Source: Fusibacter sp963666805 (lineage in GTDB: Bacteria > Bacillota > Clostridia > Peptostreptococcales > Acidaminobacteraceae). From it: DNA of 64,000 bases. The notes under the pieces are model-generated. The model was not told the origin of the DNA. It did no database searches and saw only the letters and a program-made list of their open reading frames with translations. Below, piece by piece: positions 55,453-64,000 of this stretch; the stretch's first letter is position 1, and every line of letters begins with the position of its first letter. Made by a program: the position numbers and the translations under genes. The DNA is taken from contig CAXXWR010000006.1 of the NCBI GenBank assembly GCA_963666805.2, forward strand, positions 62,001 through 126,000. Direction: 5' to 3'.

Positions 55453-57275
55453 GACCTTCCTCCTATCTTCCAAGACGTGCCCGTCTGATATTCACGGTAC
55501 ATCTTGGCATATGTGCCATCATGGGCTACCAGTGACTGATGGTTGCCGTGTTCAACCAATCTTCCCTTATTCAGCACTAAAATTTGGTCCGCACCGGTCA
55601 CCGTCGATAAACGATGAGCAATCATTAAGACTGTTTTTCCCTTCATAAGCACATCTAAAGCTTTTTGAATCTTATATTCATTTTCTGGATCGGCAAAGGC
55701 TGTCGCTTCATCTAATAGGATAATCGGTGCATCTTTTAAGATGGCCCTTGCTAAAGCAATCCGTTGCATTTGCCCCCCTGACAGATAAGTCCCTTCACTG
55801 CCGATAACCGTCTGAATCCCTTGAGGTAATTTTTCAATAATATCATCACATTGGGCTAAATGAAGGGCTTTTAAAATTTCAGCTTCTGTTGCCGAAGGTC
55901 GATTAAAGGCAACATTGTCTGCAATACTCATTTTAAAGAGACTAATATCTTGAAAGACGAAACTCACTTGGTCGAGCCAAGCCTTGTAGTCTAAATCTCT
56001 CAAATCAATCCCGCCCACTTTAATCGCTCCTTGTCCAACATCCCAGAAACGCGCAATGAGATTGATAACAGTGGATTTACCACCTCCTGACGCCCCCACC
56101 AAAGCTGTAATCGTTCCTTGCTTTGCCTCAAAAGACAAATGATCAATGACCGCCTCTCCTTTGTCTTCATATTGAAAAGAAACGTCTTCAAACTTAATAT
56201 CATATTGTCTCGGTTGTTGGGGATTGCTTGCCATTGGCATAGGGGGTTCGTCTAATATCGCTTCAATCGTATCTAAAGCTTGCTTTGTGATCATTTGATT
56301 CGATGAACTGTACATCACCTTCATCAATAAAACCGCTACTAAGGGCGTGAAAACGACAAAGAAGATAAAGCTCAAGATAAAAGCGCGAGGTGACACGCTG
56401 TGCTCATAAAAAACAATCCCCGCTGGAATGAGCACAAAGAAAATGCCATGAACCGCTGTGATATAACCACTCATGGGTTTGCCCATGGAAAGTGCATATT
56501 GAGTCACAAATGACTTGTAAGACATAATGGACTTATAAAAACGCTCGAAAGAATGTACGGTTTGTCCAAACACTTTAACGACTGATATCCCTCTCACATA
56601 TTCAACAGCTGCATTACTCATATCTGCTTGTGATGCTTGATACTGTTCTAAGAAGCCATCACTTTCCCCCTTGAGCATACTTCTCAGGATGACAAAACCA
56701 ACCCCAATAGGTAATAAACAAATAAGGGCTAATCGCCAATCAAAAATAAAAATACTGATGAGAAAAGCAATAGGGGTAATAATGGCTTGAACCAAATCAG
56801 GTAATTGGTGGGCAACAAAGTTTTCAATACTTTCTGTGTTTTTTTCAATGATTTTTCTCAATTTTCCACTTGGATTTCCAATGTGGTAACCCAAAGGCAA
56901 TTCGCCCAAATGCTTCACTAAATGAATCCGAATATTAGCAATCATACTAAACGCTGTAAAATGCGATAACATCAGGCCTATCCCATAAAGCAAAAAAGAT
57001 AAACCTGTGAGTCCGACAGCTTGCCAGCCATAGCCCGTTAAGACGCCACTCTCAATCAAGCTCACATCACCTCCTGCGTTTAATAAATCTCTTGCTACAA
57101 AATAAATACAAATATAGGGACCGAGAGAAATAATCCCTCCTAGTCCCGAAAAAAGCCAAGACAAAACCATACTTATCTTGCTTGCTCCTGCATGTGTCAT
57201 GAGCCTTAATAGTAGAGGTTTTTGCTTTCGTTTTTCAGCATTAAACTGGCTCTCTACTTCGATTTTTTCTTCCAA
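55449..57275 (-). CDS. ABC transporter, fused permease-ATPase (first of pair)
   Basis: A 608-residue half-transporter with an N-terminal charged stretch, six membrane helices (about residues 35-320) and an ATPase domain with GASGGGKST, LSGGQMQR and IILLDEATAFADPENE. The Walker B-distal Asp-Pro wording (DEATAFADPENE) is common to YbtP/IrtA-like proteins. It is first in the operon, divergent from the AraC regulator gene. Confidence 0.9.
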   Translation of the reverse strand: MEEKIEVESQFNAEKRKQKPLLLRLMTHAGASKISMVLSWLFSGLGGIISLGPYICIYFVARDLLNAGGDVSLIESGVLTGYGWQAVGLTGLSFLLYGIGLMLSHFTAFSMIANIRIHLVKHLGELPLGYHIGNPSGKLRKIIEKNTESIENFVAHQLPDLVQAIITPIAFLISIFIFDWRLALICLLPIGVGFVILRSMLKGESDGFLEQYQASQADMSNAAVEYVRGISVVKVFGQTVHSFERFYKSIMSYKSFVTQYALSMGKPMSGYITAVHGIFFVLIPAGIVFYEHSVSPRAFILSFIFFVVFTPLVAVLLMKVMYSSSNQMITKQALDTIEAILDEPPMPMASNPQQPRQYDIKFEDVSFQYEDKGEAVIDHLSFEAKQGTITALVGASGGGKSTVINLIARFWDVGQGAIKVGGIDLRDLDYKAWLDQVSFVFQDISLFKMSIADNVAFNRPSATEAEILKALHLAQCDDIIEKLPQGIQTVIGSEGTYLSGGQMQRIALARAILKDAPIILLDEATAFADPENEYKIQKALDVLMKGKTVLMIAHRLSTVTGADQILVLNKGRLVEHGNHQSLVAHDGTYAKMYREYQTGTSWKIGGRS

Positions 57276-57370
57276 ATGACCGTCCTCCTTTTAATAATAT
57301 TCGCCCTTAAAAAGACTCTTTTCCTAATTTATTGAGCTGGAGATGACTTTAAAGGTATTCTCGAATATGC

Positions 57371-57403
57371 TATAATGACTAAAAAAGTTACCATAGGCTA
57401 ACT
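57371..57403 (+). promoter_or_regulatory. AraC gene -10 box and shared 18-bp palindrome
   Basis: TATAAT (57,371-57,376), with a weak TTTAAA -35 box 17 bp upstream, points toward the AraC gene. AGTTACCATAGGCTAACT (57,386-57,403) follows and differs from the 53,587 site at only two of 18 positions. From the divergent ABC gene it lies about 110 bp upstream. Confidence 0.6.
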
Positions 57404-57500
57404 CGATTCTAGTCACATTTTGCCGTAAGGTCAATTGGTCTAAAGCAAATATGACAGGTCACGAAAAAAGTGTGTGAGATTACAAAAGAAGGTGGTCCCC

Positions 57501-58463
57501 ATGGACAATATTTTAAATCAACTTTATACACCGCTACTTTCAACACTCGGCTTTTATGAGACAAAAGCGCCCAAGCATTTTAAACAATCTGGTCTTTACT
57601 ACCAACTTCATTCCAAGCTTGGAACTGGTTATTACTGGATTTATCCGGTCGAAGACCTCTACGCTATTACAGCCTATGATTTTACCTTTAAAGAAGACCT
57701 CTCTTTAGATTACAAGTACCCCTCTTTTTCAAATATCGGGAGCTACGGTGCCCCCATTGCAAAGCTCATTGATCAGGCAGGTCATTACAAAGAAGACAGT
57801 CTGATTGGTTATGTTGATGACGCTCAACGGTATCAACAAGAGATTCAAAAGGAAACGTCTATCAAAAGTGTTGGGATCTCCTTTACCCCTCATTTCAATG
57901 AAAAGGTATTTAAAGAAAAATTCAACCACAAGGGGCCTCCTATAGAGGACATTCTCTACAAAATCAAGGGGGATAACAATCTCCCTGAAGTCAATTACTC
58001 CCTTAAACAAATTCTGGCTGCACGGCCTTCTCCCTCAACTGCCAAAATGTATTATGAGGGTAAATTGTTTGAAATTACCGCCTTGATGCTTCAGTGGGAT
58101 GAACATCAAAAGATGTATCCTCAAGAGGCTCATTTGCCCCAATGGCAACAAGATACTTTAAACGATATCTATCACTATTTGTGTGAACATTATCATCAAA
58201 CGCTTTCCTTAAAAGACCTCTCCCACCGTGCCTGCATGAGTCAAAATAAATTGACTGGAGCTTTTAAACACACTTATGGAACCACTATTACAGAGCAAAT
58301 TCAGATTTTAAGAATAGAAAAGGCTAAAGAAATGCTCATTCACTCAGACTGGTCTATAAGTGAAGTGGCAAGGGCAGTCGGCTATCAAAGACATGCTAGC
58401 TTTAGTGTTATTTTTAAACGTTTGACAGGGCTAACGCCTAACGCCTTTAGACGCCAATTTTAA
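57501..58463 (+). CDS. AraC family transcriptional regulator
   Basis: Start at ATG 57,501 with AGGTGG upstream; 320 residues. The C-terminal 100 residues hold the double HTH: LKDLSHRACMSQNKLTGAFKHTYGTTI (split) and WSISEVARAVGYQRHASFSVIFKRLTGLTPNAFRR (split). The N-terminal part has no membrane segment and probably senses a ligand. It is divergent from the ABC pair and is the natural candidate to bind the shared palindrome. Homologous arrangements (AraC, two ABC half-transporters, ECF) occur across Bacillota. Confidence 0.92.
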   Translation: MDNILNQLYTPLLSTLGFYETKAPKHFKQSGLYYQLHSKLGTGYYWIYPVEDLYAITAYDFTFKEDLSLDYKYPSFSNIGSYGAPIAKLIDQAGHYKEDSLIGYVDDAQRYQQEIQKETSIKSVGISFTPHFNEKVFKEKFNHKGPPIEDILYKIKGDNNLPEVNYSLKQILAARPSPSTAKMYYEGKLFEITALMLQWDEHQKMYPQEAHLPQWQQDTLNDIYHYLCEHYHQTLSLKDLSHRACMSQNKLTGAFKHTYGTTITEQIQILRIEKAKEMLIHSDWSISEVARAVGYQRHASFSVIFKRLTGLTPNAFRRQF

Positions 58464-58468
58464 TATTC

Positions 58469-58515
58469 AAAAACGCCCTATTCACCTGCTAAAAACAAGT
58501 GGATAGGGCGTTTTT
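58469..58515. terminator. Bidirectional terminator between AraC and Cache-protein genes
   Basis: AAAAACGCCCTATtCAC pairs with GTGgATAGGGCGTTTTT, with A- and T-runs on both sides. Confidence 0.9.
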
Positions 58516-58524
58516 CTCTTGATA

Positions 58525-59889
58525 CTATTTATGGAATTTTCTCAATTTCGTCGTGAGTTCAACTGCCATACTTTCAAGACAGGCGACTTCTTCTGTAATG
58601 CCCTTTATCGCAAGGACTTGTTGGTCCATCGCTTCTTGAATTAATTGGTTTCCCTGTGAAATCGCCGTTAAGTCATGGGTCATCTTATCATCTATATCGG
58701 CTAACTGATCAGACAGTTCAAAGGCTTGATCTAGTGAAATCAACTGTTCTGTTACATTAGATGAAAACGTGTCATAGTTTTGGAAAAGTTGCCTTACCAA
58801 TCGCTCTAACTCAACATGATTGCCCATCCCTTGTAGACACTCTAAAAGGTTTTCTAGGTTATCCTTGGTTTGATTCACTGCTTCGAGAATATTTCTATAA
58901 TGGTCAATTTGAGTTGCCATTTCTGAATCACTTTCTCTTAAATCTTTGATACTCTCTTTCATGTACTCCGAAGCATGGTCGTGAGCACCTGACATGTGCT
59001 CAACTGACGACGATATAATCTGACTTGACGTATTGGCTTGTCTTACTAAACTAATAATTTGAGTCGTCTTATCTTCTAATTCATCGGCATTGTTCCGAAT
59101 AATAGTCATCAATCTTTCAATTTTAAATGCCATTTCTTGAACCGTTTCCCCCAAGTCGTTAAACTCACTAATGTGAGTCATTTCAAACTTAACTTTAGAA
59201 AAATCGCCTTCACCAATTGATTTTAAATTTTCAACAATATGACTAAAATACCGGTCCACATAACGGGTTAAGATAAAGACCGCTAAATTACTAATCAATA
59301 TTCCCGCCGCCCATAATAGAAACGTGTTAAACAAGATATGTCTCTTGAGTTTTTCTATTTCAGCGTTATTAATGTCTATGGCTACAATCGCCACTTGATT
59401 ACCTTGACTATCAAAAAGAGGGGCGTAGCCACTATAAAAAGTGCCAAATGAATCCCTATAAGGTTTCTTTGTCACTGCAATTTTACCGTTAAAGGCTTGG
59501 CGCATAGAATCTGTTAAAATATAAGGCTGCATAAATGTGCTTTCGGCATCATAAGCAGCCAACACCATTGCCGTGCTGTTTTCATCAGTCTTAATCACTG
59601 TATACACATCATAAATACCGACTTCATCCTTATAATCTGCCAGAATCTTCACTTGGTCTCTAAAGAGCTGTGAATCCGCCGAGCGTATTTCTTTATGGTC
59701 ATCACCATTTAAAATATATTGGGCAGAGACTGCAAAGTTACGCAGAGAAACTTGGATATTTTCTTTGATAATTTCTGAAGTGTAAGAATAATATAATACT
59801 GAAAATAAGCTCATAACGACGGTAATCAAAATAGACAACGTCAAAAGTGTGAAATTTTTATATGAGTATGTTTTTTTAGTTGGCTTCAC
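58525..59889 (-). CDS. Membrane Cache-HAMP protein with coiled-coil, lacking a signalling output domain
   Basis: A 454-residue protein with membrane helices at about 12-34 and 187-208 enclosing an extracellular Cache-like sensor (YSGYAPLFDSQGNQVAIVAIDI). A HAMP domain (about 209-262) and a long helical coiled-coil region follow. It looks like a chemoreceptor, but the highly conserved receptor tip that contacts CheA/CheW is not seen, nor any kinase, cyclase or EAL motif. It lies 16 bp after a sigma-54-type regulator gene and is probably cotranscribed. Confidence 0.75.
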   Translation of the reverse strand: MKPTKKTYSYKNFTLLTLSILITVVMSLFSVLYYSYTSEIIKENIQVSLRNFAVSAQYILNGDDHKEIRSADSQLFRDQVKILADYKDEVGIYDVYTVIKTDENSTAMVLAAYDAESTFMQPYILTDSMRQAFNGKIAVTKKPYRDSFGTFYSGYAPLFDSQGNQVAIVAIDINNAEIEKLKRHILFNTFLLWAAGILISNLAVFILTRYVDRYFSHIVENLKSIGEGDFSKVKFEMTHISEFNDLGETVQEMAFKIERLMTIIRNNADELEDKTTQIISLVRQANTSSQIISSSVEHMSGAHDHASEYMKESIKDLRESDSEMATQIDHYRNILEAVNQTKDNLENLLECLQGMGNHVELERLVRQLFQNYDTFSSNVTEQLISLDQAFELSDQLADIDDKMTHDLTAISQGNQLIQEAMDQQVLAIKGITEEVACLESMAVELTTKLRKFHK

Positions 59890-59905
59890 AGGTAAACTCC
59901 TTTGT

Positions 59906-61246
59906 CTAGCATTTATGCGGATATGACTTGTTGGCTACTTTGCGATAAATAGACGACCGACTAATCCCTAGCACTTCAGCTGCTTTTAGCCTGCCTTTAT
60001 CATCCCAGCCGTAGTAATTCAAAGCTTTTTCAATATAGTCCCTTTCAACCTCGGCGATTGTTTTAAACGGCCTATCTAAAGGCGCCTCAACAAGATCGTC
60101 CATCAATTGTTCAGGTAAACTCTGCTTGGTAATAATATTGCTTTCTTCAAAATTCATGGCATATTCAATGGTATTCCTTAGTTCTCTCACATTCCCTTTC
60201 CAATGGTGATTCATAAAAATATCTTTGACTTCACTGGATAAATCCACCATATCTTTATGCATTGCCAGTGAAAATATTTTAATAAAATGATGACTTAGCT
60301 GGATAATATCATCTTGCCTTTCGTTGAGGCTTGGAATGTTGAGTTTAACAATGTTCAATCTATAATATAAGTCTAATCGAAATAAATCTTCTTGAATCAT
60401 TGTCGATAAGTTATTATTGGTTGCTGAAATAATGCGCACATCAATAGGGCTCTCCTTATTGCTCCCCACCCGCATCACTTTTCTGTCTTCAAGAACCCTT
60501 AATAACTTCATTTGCAAAAACATAGACATATTTTCAACTTCATCTAAAAAAATAGTGCCTCCAGAGGCTTGTTCAAACTTACCAATCTTGCCTTGTTGAC
60601 TTGCACCCGTAAAAGCACCCCGTTCATAACCAAAGAGCTCACTTTCAATTAAAGTGTCTGGAATCGCTCCACAGTTAATGGCTACAAAGGGCTTGTCACG
60701 CCGATCTGACATTCGGTGGATGGCTTTGGCAAACATCTCCTTGCCTACGCCAGTCTCTCCCACTAACAAGACGGATGAATGGGTTTGAGCTACTTTTTTA
60801 ATCTTATTTTTGACACAGTGAATGGCCTCACTGTCCCCAATAATATTTTTGAAGATGACATCTTTAGGTTGAGTCAAGGGCACTTTAGGTGCCAAGTTTT
60901 TCATCTCTTCAATCGTGCAAATCGTATACTTGCTTGTATGATCTTCAATGATGGGTTTGAGACTCGCTTTAATGTCAAGGCTCAATGCTTCTAAAACAAT
61001 ATCTTGCTGTGATTTATCTTCTTTGAAATCAGTAAAATTGACCTTATCAATAAAGTCTAAAATATAACTTTCCTCAATGGGAAATGCAAATACTTTACAG
61101 GCCAATTCATTTAAAAAGTAATGAGCACTTGCATGCTCTTTCAAAAGAACGGGTTTGCTATAATTGTTCATGATTTGCATAAAGTTTAGCAGCATAGGAT
61201 CCAACCTTAAATATTCACTTGACTTTGAATGAAAAATTTTTCCCAT
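59906..61246 (-). CDS. Sigma-54-interacting transcriptional activator
   Basis: A 446-residue activator. The AAA+ domain (about 135-370) has Walker A GETGVGKE, the sigma-54 contact loop GAFTGA and Walker B GGTIFLDEVEN. A Fis-type HTH is at the C-terminus (KAAEVLGISRSSIYRKV). The N-terminal 120 residues look PAS-like and probably sense a signal. It acts with RpoN on -12/-24 promoters. It lies between a Cache membrane protein and the agmatine deiminase operon, which it may control; no -12/-24 site was found in the window. Confidence 0.88.
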   Translation of the reverse strand: MGKIFHSKSSEYLRLDPMLLNFMQIMNNYSKPVLLKEHASAHYFLNELACKVFAFPIEESYILDFIDKVNFTDFKEDKSQQDIVLEALSLDIKASLKPIIEDHTSKYTICTIEEMKNLAPKVPLTQPKDVIFKNIIGDSEAIHCVKNKIKKVAQTHSSVLLVGETGVGKEMFAKAIHRMSDRRDKPFVAINCGAIPDTLIESELFGYERGAFTGASQQGKIGKFEQASGGTIFLDEVENMSMFLQMKLLRVLEDRKVMRVGSNKESPIDVRIISATNNNLSTMIQEDLFRLDLYYRLNIVKLNIPSLNERQDDIIQLSHHFIKIFSLAMHKDMVDLSSEVKDIFMNHHWKGNVRELRNTIEYAMNFEESNIITKQSLPEQLMDDLVEAPLDRPFKTIAEVERDYIEKALNYYGWDDKGRLKAAEVLGISRSSIYRKVANKSYPHKC

Positions 61247-61396
61247 GCGTCCCCCTCAACCCTCACAAGCATCAACTCCACTGGTCTTTATTATACTAAA
61301 TATACCTTACTTCATCAATTATAGCGATACCCCTTATGGAGATGCTCTGAGGAGAAAAAATTCTCCCCAGTCCACCCCTGATATTGTCTTTTTACT

Positions 61397-62335
61397 TTAT
61401 CCCATACTAATGATGGTTCCTGTCTTTCCTTGAATGCCTTCTTTGGCTTTTTCTAGAGAAGTAATAAGGGCTTTTCTGCCTGAATGGCTCTTCGCAAATG
61501 TAACTGCCGCTTCAACTTTTGGCAACATTGAACCCGGTGCAAAATGCCCTTCTTTCATATATTGTTCTGCCCTTTCAATTGACAAATTTGACAGCCATTT
61601 TTCATTTGCTTTGCCATAATTAATCGCCACTTGTTCGACGGCTGTTAAGATGATCAAGTAATCCGCTTCTAAAATTTCCGCTATCTTGCCTGATGCGAAA
61701 TCCTTATCAATAACTGCTGGAACACCCACCAATTGATGACCTTCTGCAATAACCGGAATACCGCCACCACCAACTGTAATGACTACGTTACCACTTTCTA
61801 CAAGGGTCTTAACGGTTTCTTTCTCTACAACATCTACAGGCTTGGGAGAAGGAACAACTCTGCGCCAACCGCGACCTGCATCTTCAACCATGGTATAGCC
61901 TTTTTCAGCCTTTAAAACTTGGGCCTCTTCTGCTGTATAAAAAGCACCAATAGGTTTAGAAGGGTTTTGGAAGGCTTGGTCCTCTTTATCTACAATAACT
62001 TGGGTTACAATTGTTGCAACGGGAACCTGCATTTGGCGATTTAAGAGTTCTTCTCGGATCGCATTTTGTAAGTGATATCCGATATAACCTTGACTCATTG
62101 CACCACATTCTGGGAAGGGCATAACCGGCGTCGCTTCAGGTGATTTAGAGGCTATTTCCATCCCTAAATTAATCATGCCTACCTGTGGACCATTCCCATG
62201 TGCTAAAATCACTTGATGACCTTCTTGAATCAGGTCGACAATGGGTTTTGCCGTTTGTTTGACGAGTCTAAGTTGTTCCTCGGGCGATTTCCCCAGTGCA
62301 TTACCACCAAGTGCCACAACTATTTTTTGTTTCAT
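61397..62335 (-). CDS. Carbamate kinase
   Basis: A 312-residue enzyme of standard length with VVALGGNALG at the start, HGNGPQVGMINLGME, and the C-terminal GSMLPKVEAAVTFA. It makes ATP from carbamoyl phosphate and ADP. Being 31 bp downstream of an antiporter and close to agmatine deiminase, it is the last step of agmatine fermentation (aguC/arcC role). The gap after it (61,247-61,396) holds a weak hairpin (61,347-61,370) but no clear T-tract. Confidence 0.94.
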   Translation of the reverse strand: MKQKIVVALGGNALGKSPEEQLRLVKQTAKPIVDLIQEGHQVILAHGNGPQVGMINLGMEIASKSPEATPVMPFPECGAMSQGYIGYHLQNAIREELLNRQMQVPVATIVTQVIVDKEDQAFQNPSKPIGAFYTAEEAQVLKAEKGYTMVEDAGRGWRRVVPSPKPVDVVEKETVKTLVESGNVVITVGGGGIPVIAEGHQLVGVPAVIDKDFASGKIAEILEADYLIILTAVEQVAINYGKANEKWLSNLSIERAEQYMKEGHFAPGSMLPKVEAAVTFAKSHSGRKALITSLEKAKEGIQGKTGTIISMG

Positions 62336-62366
62336 TGACGTCCTCCTGTGATTTGAAAATTCGATT

Positions 62367-63755
62367 TTATAGCTTGATATTCCTTTTTCTAGAGAAATGA
62401 ATAATCACTTCTCCAATGATTAAGAATATAAGTGAGCCAATTGTAATCGGCAATGTCGCTTTCAGCGTTTCTGTATCAGACGATAAAGGAATCGCTGTAA
62501 AAATAACAGAGATAATGATGAGTAACATCGGTACCCATGCGAGGATTTGTAAGAATACATTGCCGCCAGGTACTCTAAAAGGTCTTTCACGATCAGGATC
62601 ATTTTTACGAAGTTTTAAGAAAGCTGGGAAAATAGGAACATATGCAATCAGGAACATCACCAAATTAAGTGAGAAGAAGCTCCAGAATAAGTTTGAATTT
62701 GGCAAAAATGAACCGATTAAAACGACAATGGTTGCAACAATACCGTTCATAACAGCTGCACCAATCGGCATATCATTTTTACGACTTCTTTTAGCATAAA
62801 CTTGAGGTAGATCATTATTATCTGCAGCATATGCAGCTACACTATTAACACCCAATGACCATGAAATCATGTTCCCAAAAAGAGTAATCATGAAGAACAG
62901 TGCCATCAGAGCTATAAATAGCCCCCCTGTTTTACCTGTTAAAAGCATCATTGCATCCAATAACCCTGTATCTGAACTGATTTGATCTACTGGAATAGCC
63001 ACACTGATTCCAAAAGCACAGAAAATGTAGATTGCTGCAATAACAACACCAGCTGTAATAATAGCTTTAGGAATTTCCTTGTTAGGATTCTCCATGTTAT
63101 CTGCAAAAGTACAGATAACTTCAAAACCAAGACAATTAAAAATGATAACAGAAATATAAGATAAGCTATTGGTATCAAGTGAAGGTAATAAAGAGGTCAA
63201 GGTATATTCATTGGCTACACCATGAGTCACAGCACCATAGATACCCAGTCCACCCATGATTAAGGCCAATAGGACTTTAATAATGGCGCCACCGTTGAGA
63301 ATCCAAGTACTATCACCCGCTGGATTAAAGCTGATGAATACAACCAACCAGATAAAAATCAATTGGATGATTAGGGAAGCCATTGTCCCAAATTCAAATC
63401 CAGTGATGATTTGAATCAGGTGGGGACATAATACGGCAAGTGATGCCATCCAGAGAGGAAAGTTAATCCAATAATACCACGCAACTCTCCCTGCTGTTTT
63501 TCCGTTAGGATAAGCGGCTCTTATCCAATCATATAAGCCGCCATCTCCGTTGTAAGTCGTCCCCAATTCTGATGAAATCAAACCATAAGGTAATAAAAAG
63601 GCAACGATCATGAGAATCCACCAGAAAAACTGTGAGTTCCCAATAGAAGCAACAGGTGCTGCCGCTTCTGCTACAAAGACAACACAAATGACGGTTAAAA
63701 TCGCACTAATTAATTTAAATTTTTTCTTTTTTGGTAATTGGCCTACTTCGTTCAA
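62367..63755 (-). CDS. APC-family amino acid/polyamine antiporter (AguD-like)
   Basis: A 462-residue membrane protein with about 12 helices. The first helix region (FVAEAAAPVASIGNSQFFWW, split) and FNCLGFEVICTFADNMENPNKEIPKAI are typical of the amino acid-polyamine-organocation superfamily. Placed between agmatine deiminase and carbamate kinase, it most likely exchanges external agmatine for internal putrescine, as AguD does. Specificity rests on context. Confidence 0.85.
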   Translation of the reverse strand: MNEVGQLPKKKKFKLISAILTVICVVFVAEAAAPVASIGNSQFFWWILMIVAFLLPYGLISSELGTTYNGDGGLYDWIRAAYPNGKTAGRVAWYYWINFPLWMASLAVLCPHLIQIITGFEFGTMASLIIQLIFIWLVVFISFNPAGDSTWILNGGAIIKVLLALIMGGLGIYGAVTHGVANEYTLTSLLPSLDTNSLSYISVIIFNCLGFEVICTFADNMENPNKEIPKAIITAGVVIAAIYIFCAFGISVAIPVDQISSDTGLLDAMMLLTGKTGGLFIALMALFFMITLFGNMISWSLGVNSVAAYAADNNDLPQVYAKRSRKNDMPIGAAVMNGIVATIVVLIGSFLPNSNLFWSFFSLNLVMFLIAYVPIFPAFLKLRKNDPDRERPFRVPGGNVFLQILAWVPMLLIIISVIFTAIPLSSDTETLKATLPITIGSLIFLIIGEVIIHFSRKRNIKL

Positions 63756-63844
63756 TTTAATATCCTTCTTTCTCTTTTATTTTTACTTGTAAGTTAATTC
63801 ATACAAGTTTTGAATAGGGATTGAAACAAACGATACAGTTATGA

Positions 63845-64000
63845 CTAACCTAAAGGCTGCTGTTGTGTAATACAGTGAATGTTACCACCACCCAAAATGA
63901 TTTCTCTCGCATAAATACCTTCTACTTGGCGATCAGGGAAAATAGCTTGTAAGGTTTCTATGGCTGCTTTATCATGAACGTCATCTCCAAAAAGAGGAAC
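63845..64000 (-). CDS. aguA: Agmatine deiminase, C-terminal 51 residues
   Basis: The gene runs off the right edge. The visible end includes FGDDVHDKAAIETLQAIFPD and GGGNIHCITQQQP, with the catalytic Cys of agmatine deiminases in the last 10 residues. It hydrolyses agmatine to N-carbamoylputrescine and ammonia. The antiporter gene follows after 89 bp. The putrescine carbamoyltransferase expected for the pathway is not in segment D and may lie just outside. Confidence 0.88.
   Translation of the reverse strand, partial: VPLFGDDVHDKAAIETLQAIFPDRQVEGIYAREIILGGGNIHCITQQQPLG

Noticed and set aside
61347..61370. Hairpin after carbamate kinase as an intrinsic terminator
   Set aside because: The stem has a mismatch and no T-tract follows on the relevant strand, so the call is not supported.
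13593..62335. Ornithine carbamoyltransferase (13.6 kb) and carbamate kinase (61.4 kb) as one arginine deiminase pathway
   Set aside because: They lie in segments that appear to come from different genomes, and the kinase is better explained by the agmatine operon.

Overview
The window reads as two unrelated bacterial genomes joined end to end. Positions 1 to about 33,100 (segment A) have mid-range base composition and the gene set of an anaerobic Gram-negative-type bacterium: a TolQ/ExbD/ExbD/TonB system, a PpiD-like and a lipoprotein foldase, a C-terminal processing protease, a fused radical SAM-DUF2344 protein next to RNase G, ADP-forming acyl-CoA synthetase, rubrerythrin, 2Fe-superoxide reductase and ferritin. 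I would place it loosely in the FCB group (Cloacimonadota- or Marinimicrobia-like), but this is inference from gene content only. Positions about 33,375 to 64,000 (segment D) are clearly more A+T rich, have AGGAGG-type ribosome binding sites, and carry genes typical of low-G+C Bacillota: ECF transporter, BglG/MtlR-type PRD regulator, BceRS-like two-component/ABC module, agmatine deiminase operon.

Segment A, left to right: partial MutL-type ATPase and an unknown lipoyl-like/KOW protein; lipoprotein transglutaminase; parvulin lipoprotein; S41 protease; tolQ-exbD-exbD-tonB; glycogen synthase; MFS transporter; acetyltransferase; ornithine carbamoyltransferase; diacylglycerol-kinase-like lipid kinase; tRNA-Ser(GGA); KtrB-KtrA potassium uptake; radical SAM protein and RNase G; PpiD; ferritin-superoxide reductase-rubrerythrin operon; DUF523/DUF1722 protein; acyl carrier protein, ADP-forming acyl-CoA synthetase, glucosamine-6-phosphate deaminase and a DUF4954 beta-helix protein. 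Most units end in strong intrinsic terminators. Period-7 tandem repeats sit in several intergenic gaps of this segment only.

The join: segment A ends at a 29-bp 3' remnant of a tRNA-Ser gene with its terminator, followed by about 270 bp holding four GTTCCC motifs but no gene. This looks like the attachment end of an integrated element whose body is absent. A marR gene with two operator-like palindromes follows. At about 33,930 there is a second break: the start of a gene after marR runs into the middle of an oppositely oriented MFS transporter that lacks its C-terminal part. A metagenomic assembly chimera is the simplest explanation.

Segment D, left to right: a sugar/polyol catabolic cluster (two MFS carriers, 2-hydroxyacid dehydrogenase, lactaldehyde-reductase-like Fe-ADH, class II aldolase, PRD regulator, Zn-ADH, FGGY kinase) that could oxidise, phosphorylate and cleave a polyol and dispose of the aldehyde as a diol; a sugar O-acetyltransferase; a chloramphenicol acetyltransferase remnant; a two-component system with ABC ATPase and a frameshifted FtsX-type permease; an AraC-regulated block with a paired ABC exporter-fold transporter and an ECF transporter, sharing an 18-bp palindrome upstream of both units; and a sigma-54-type regulator with a Cache/HAMP membrane protein beside an agmatine deiminase operon (partial aguA, antiporter, carbamate kinase). 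I saw no CRISPR array, insertion sequence or integrase gene. All product calls rest on reading motifs by eye; no database search was possible.
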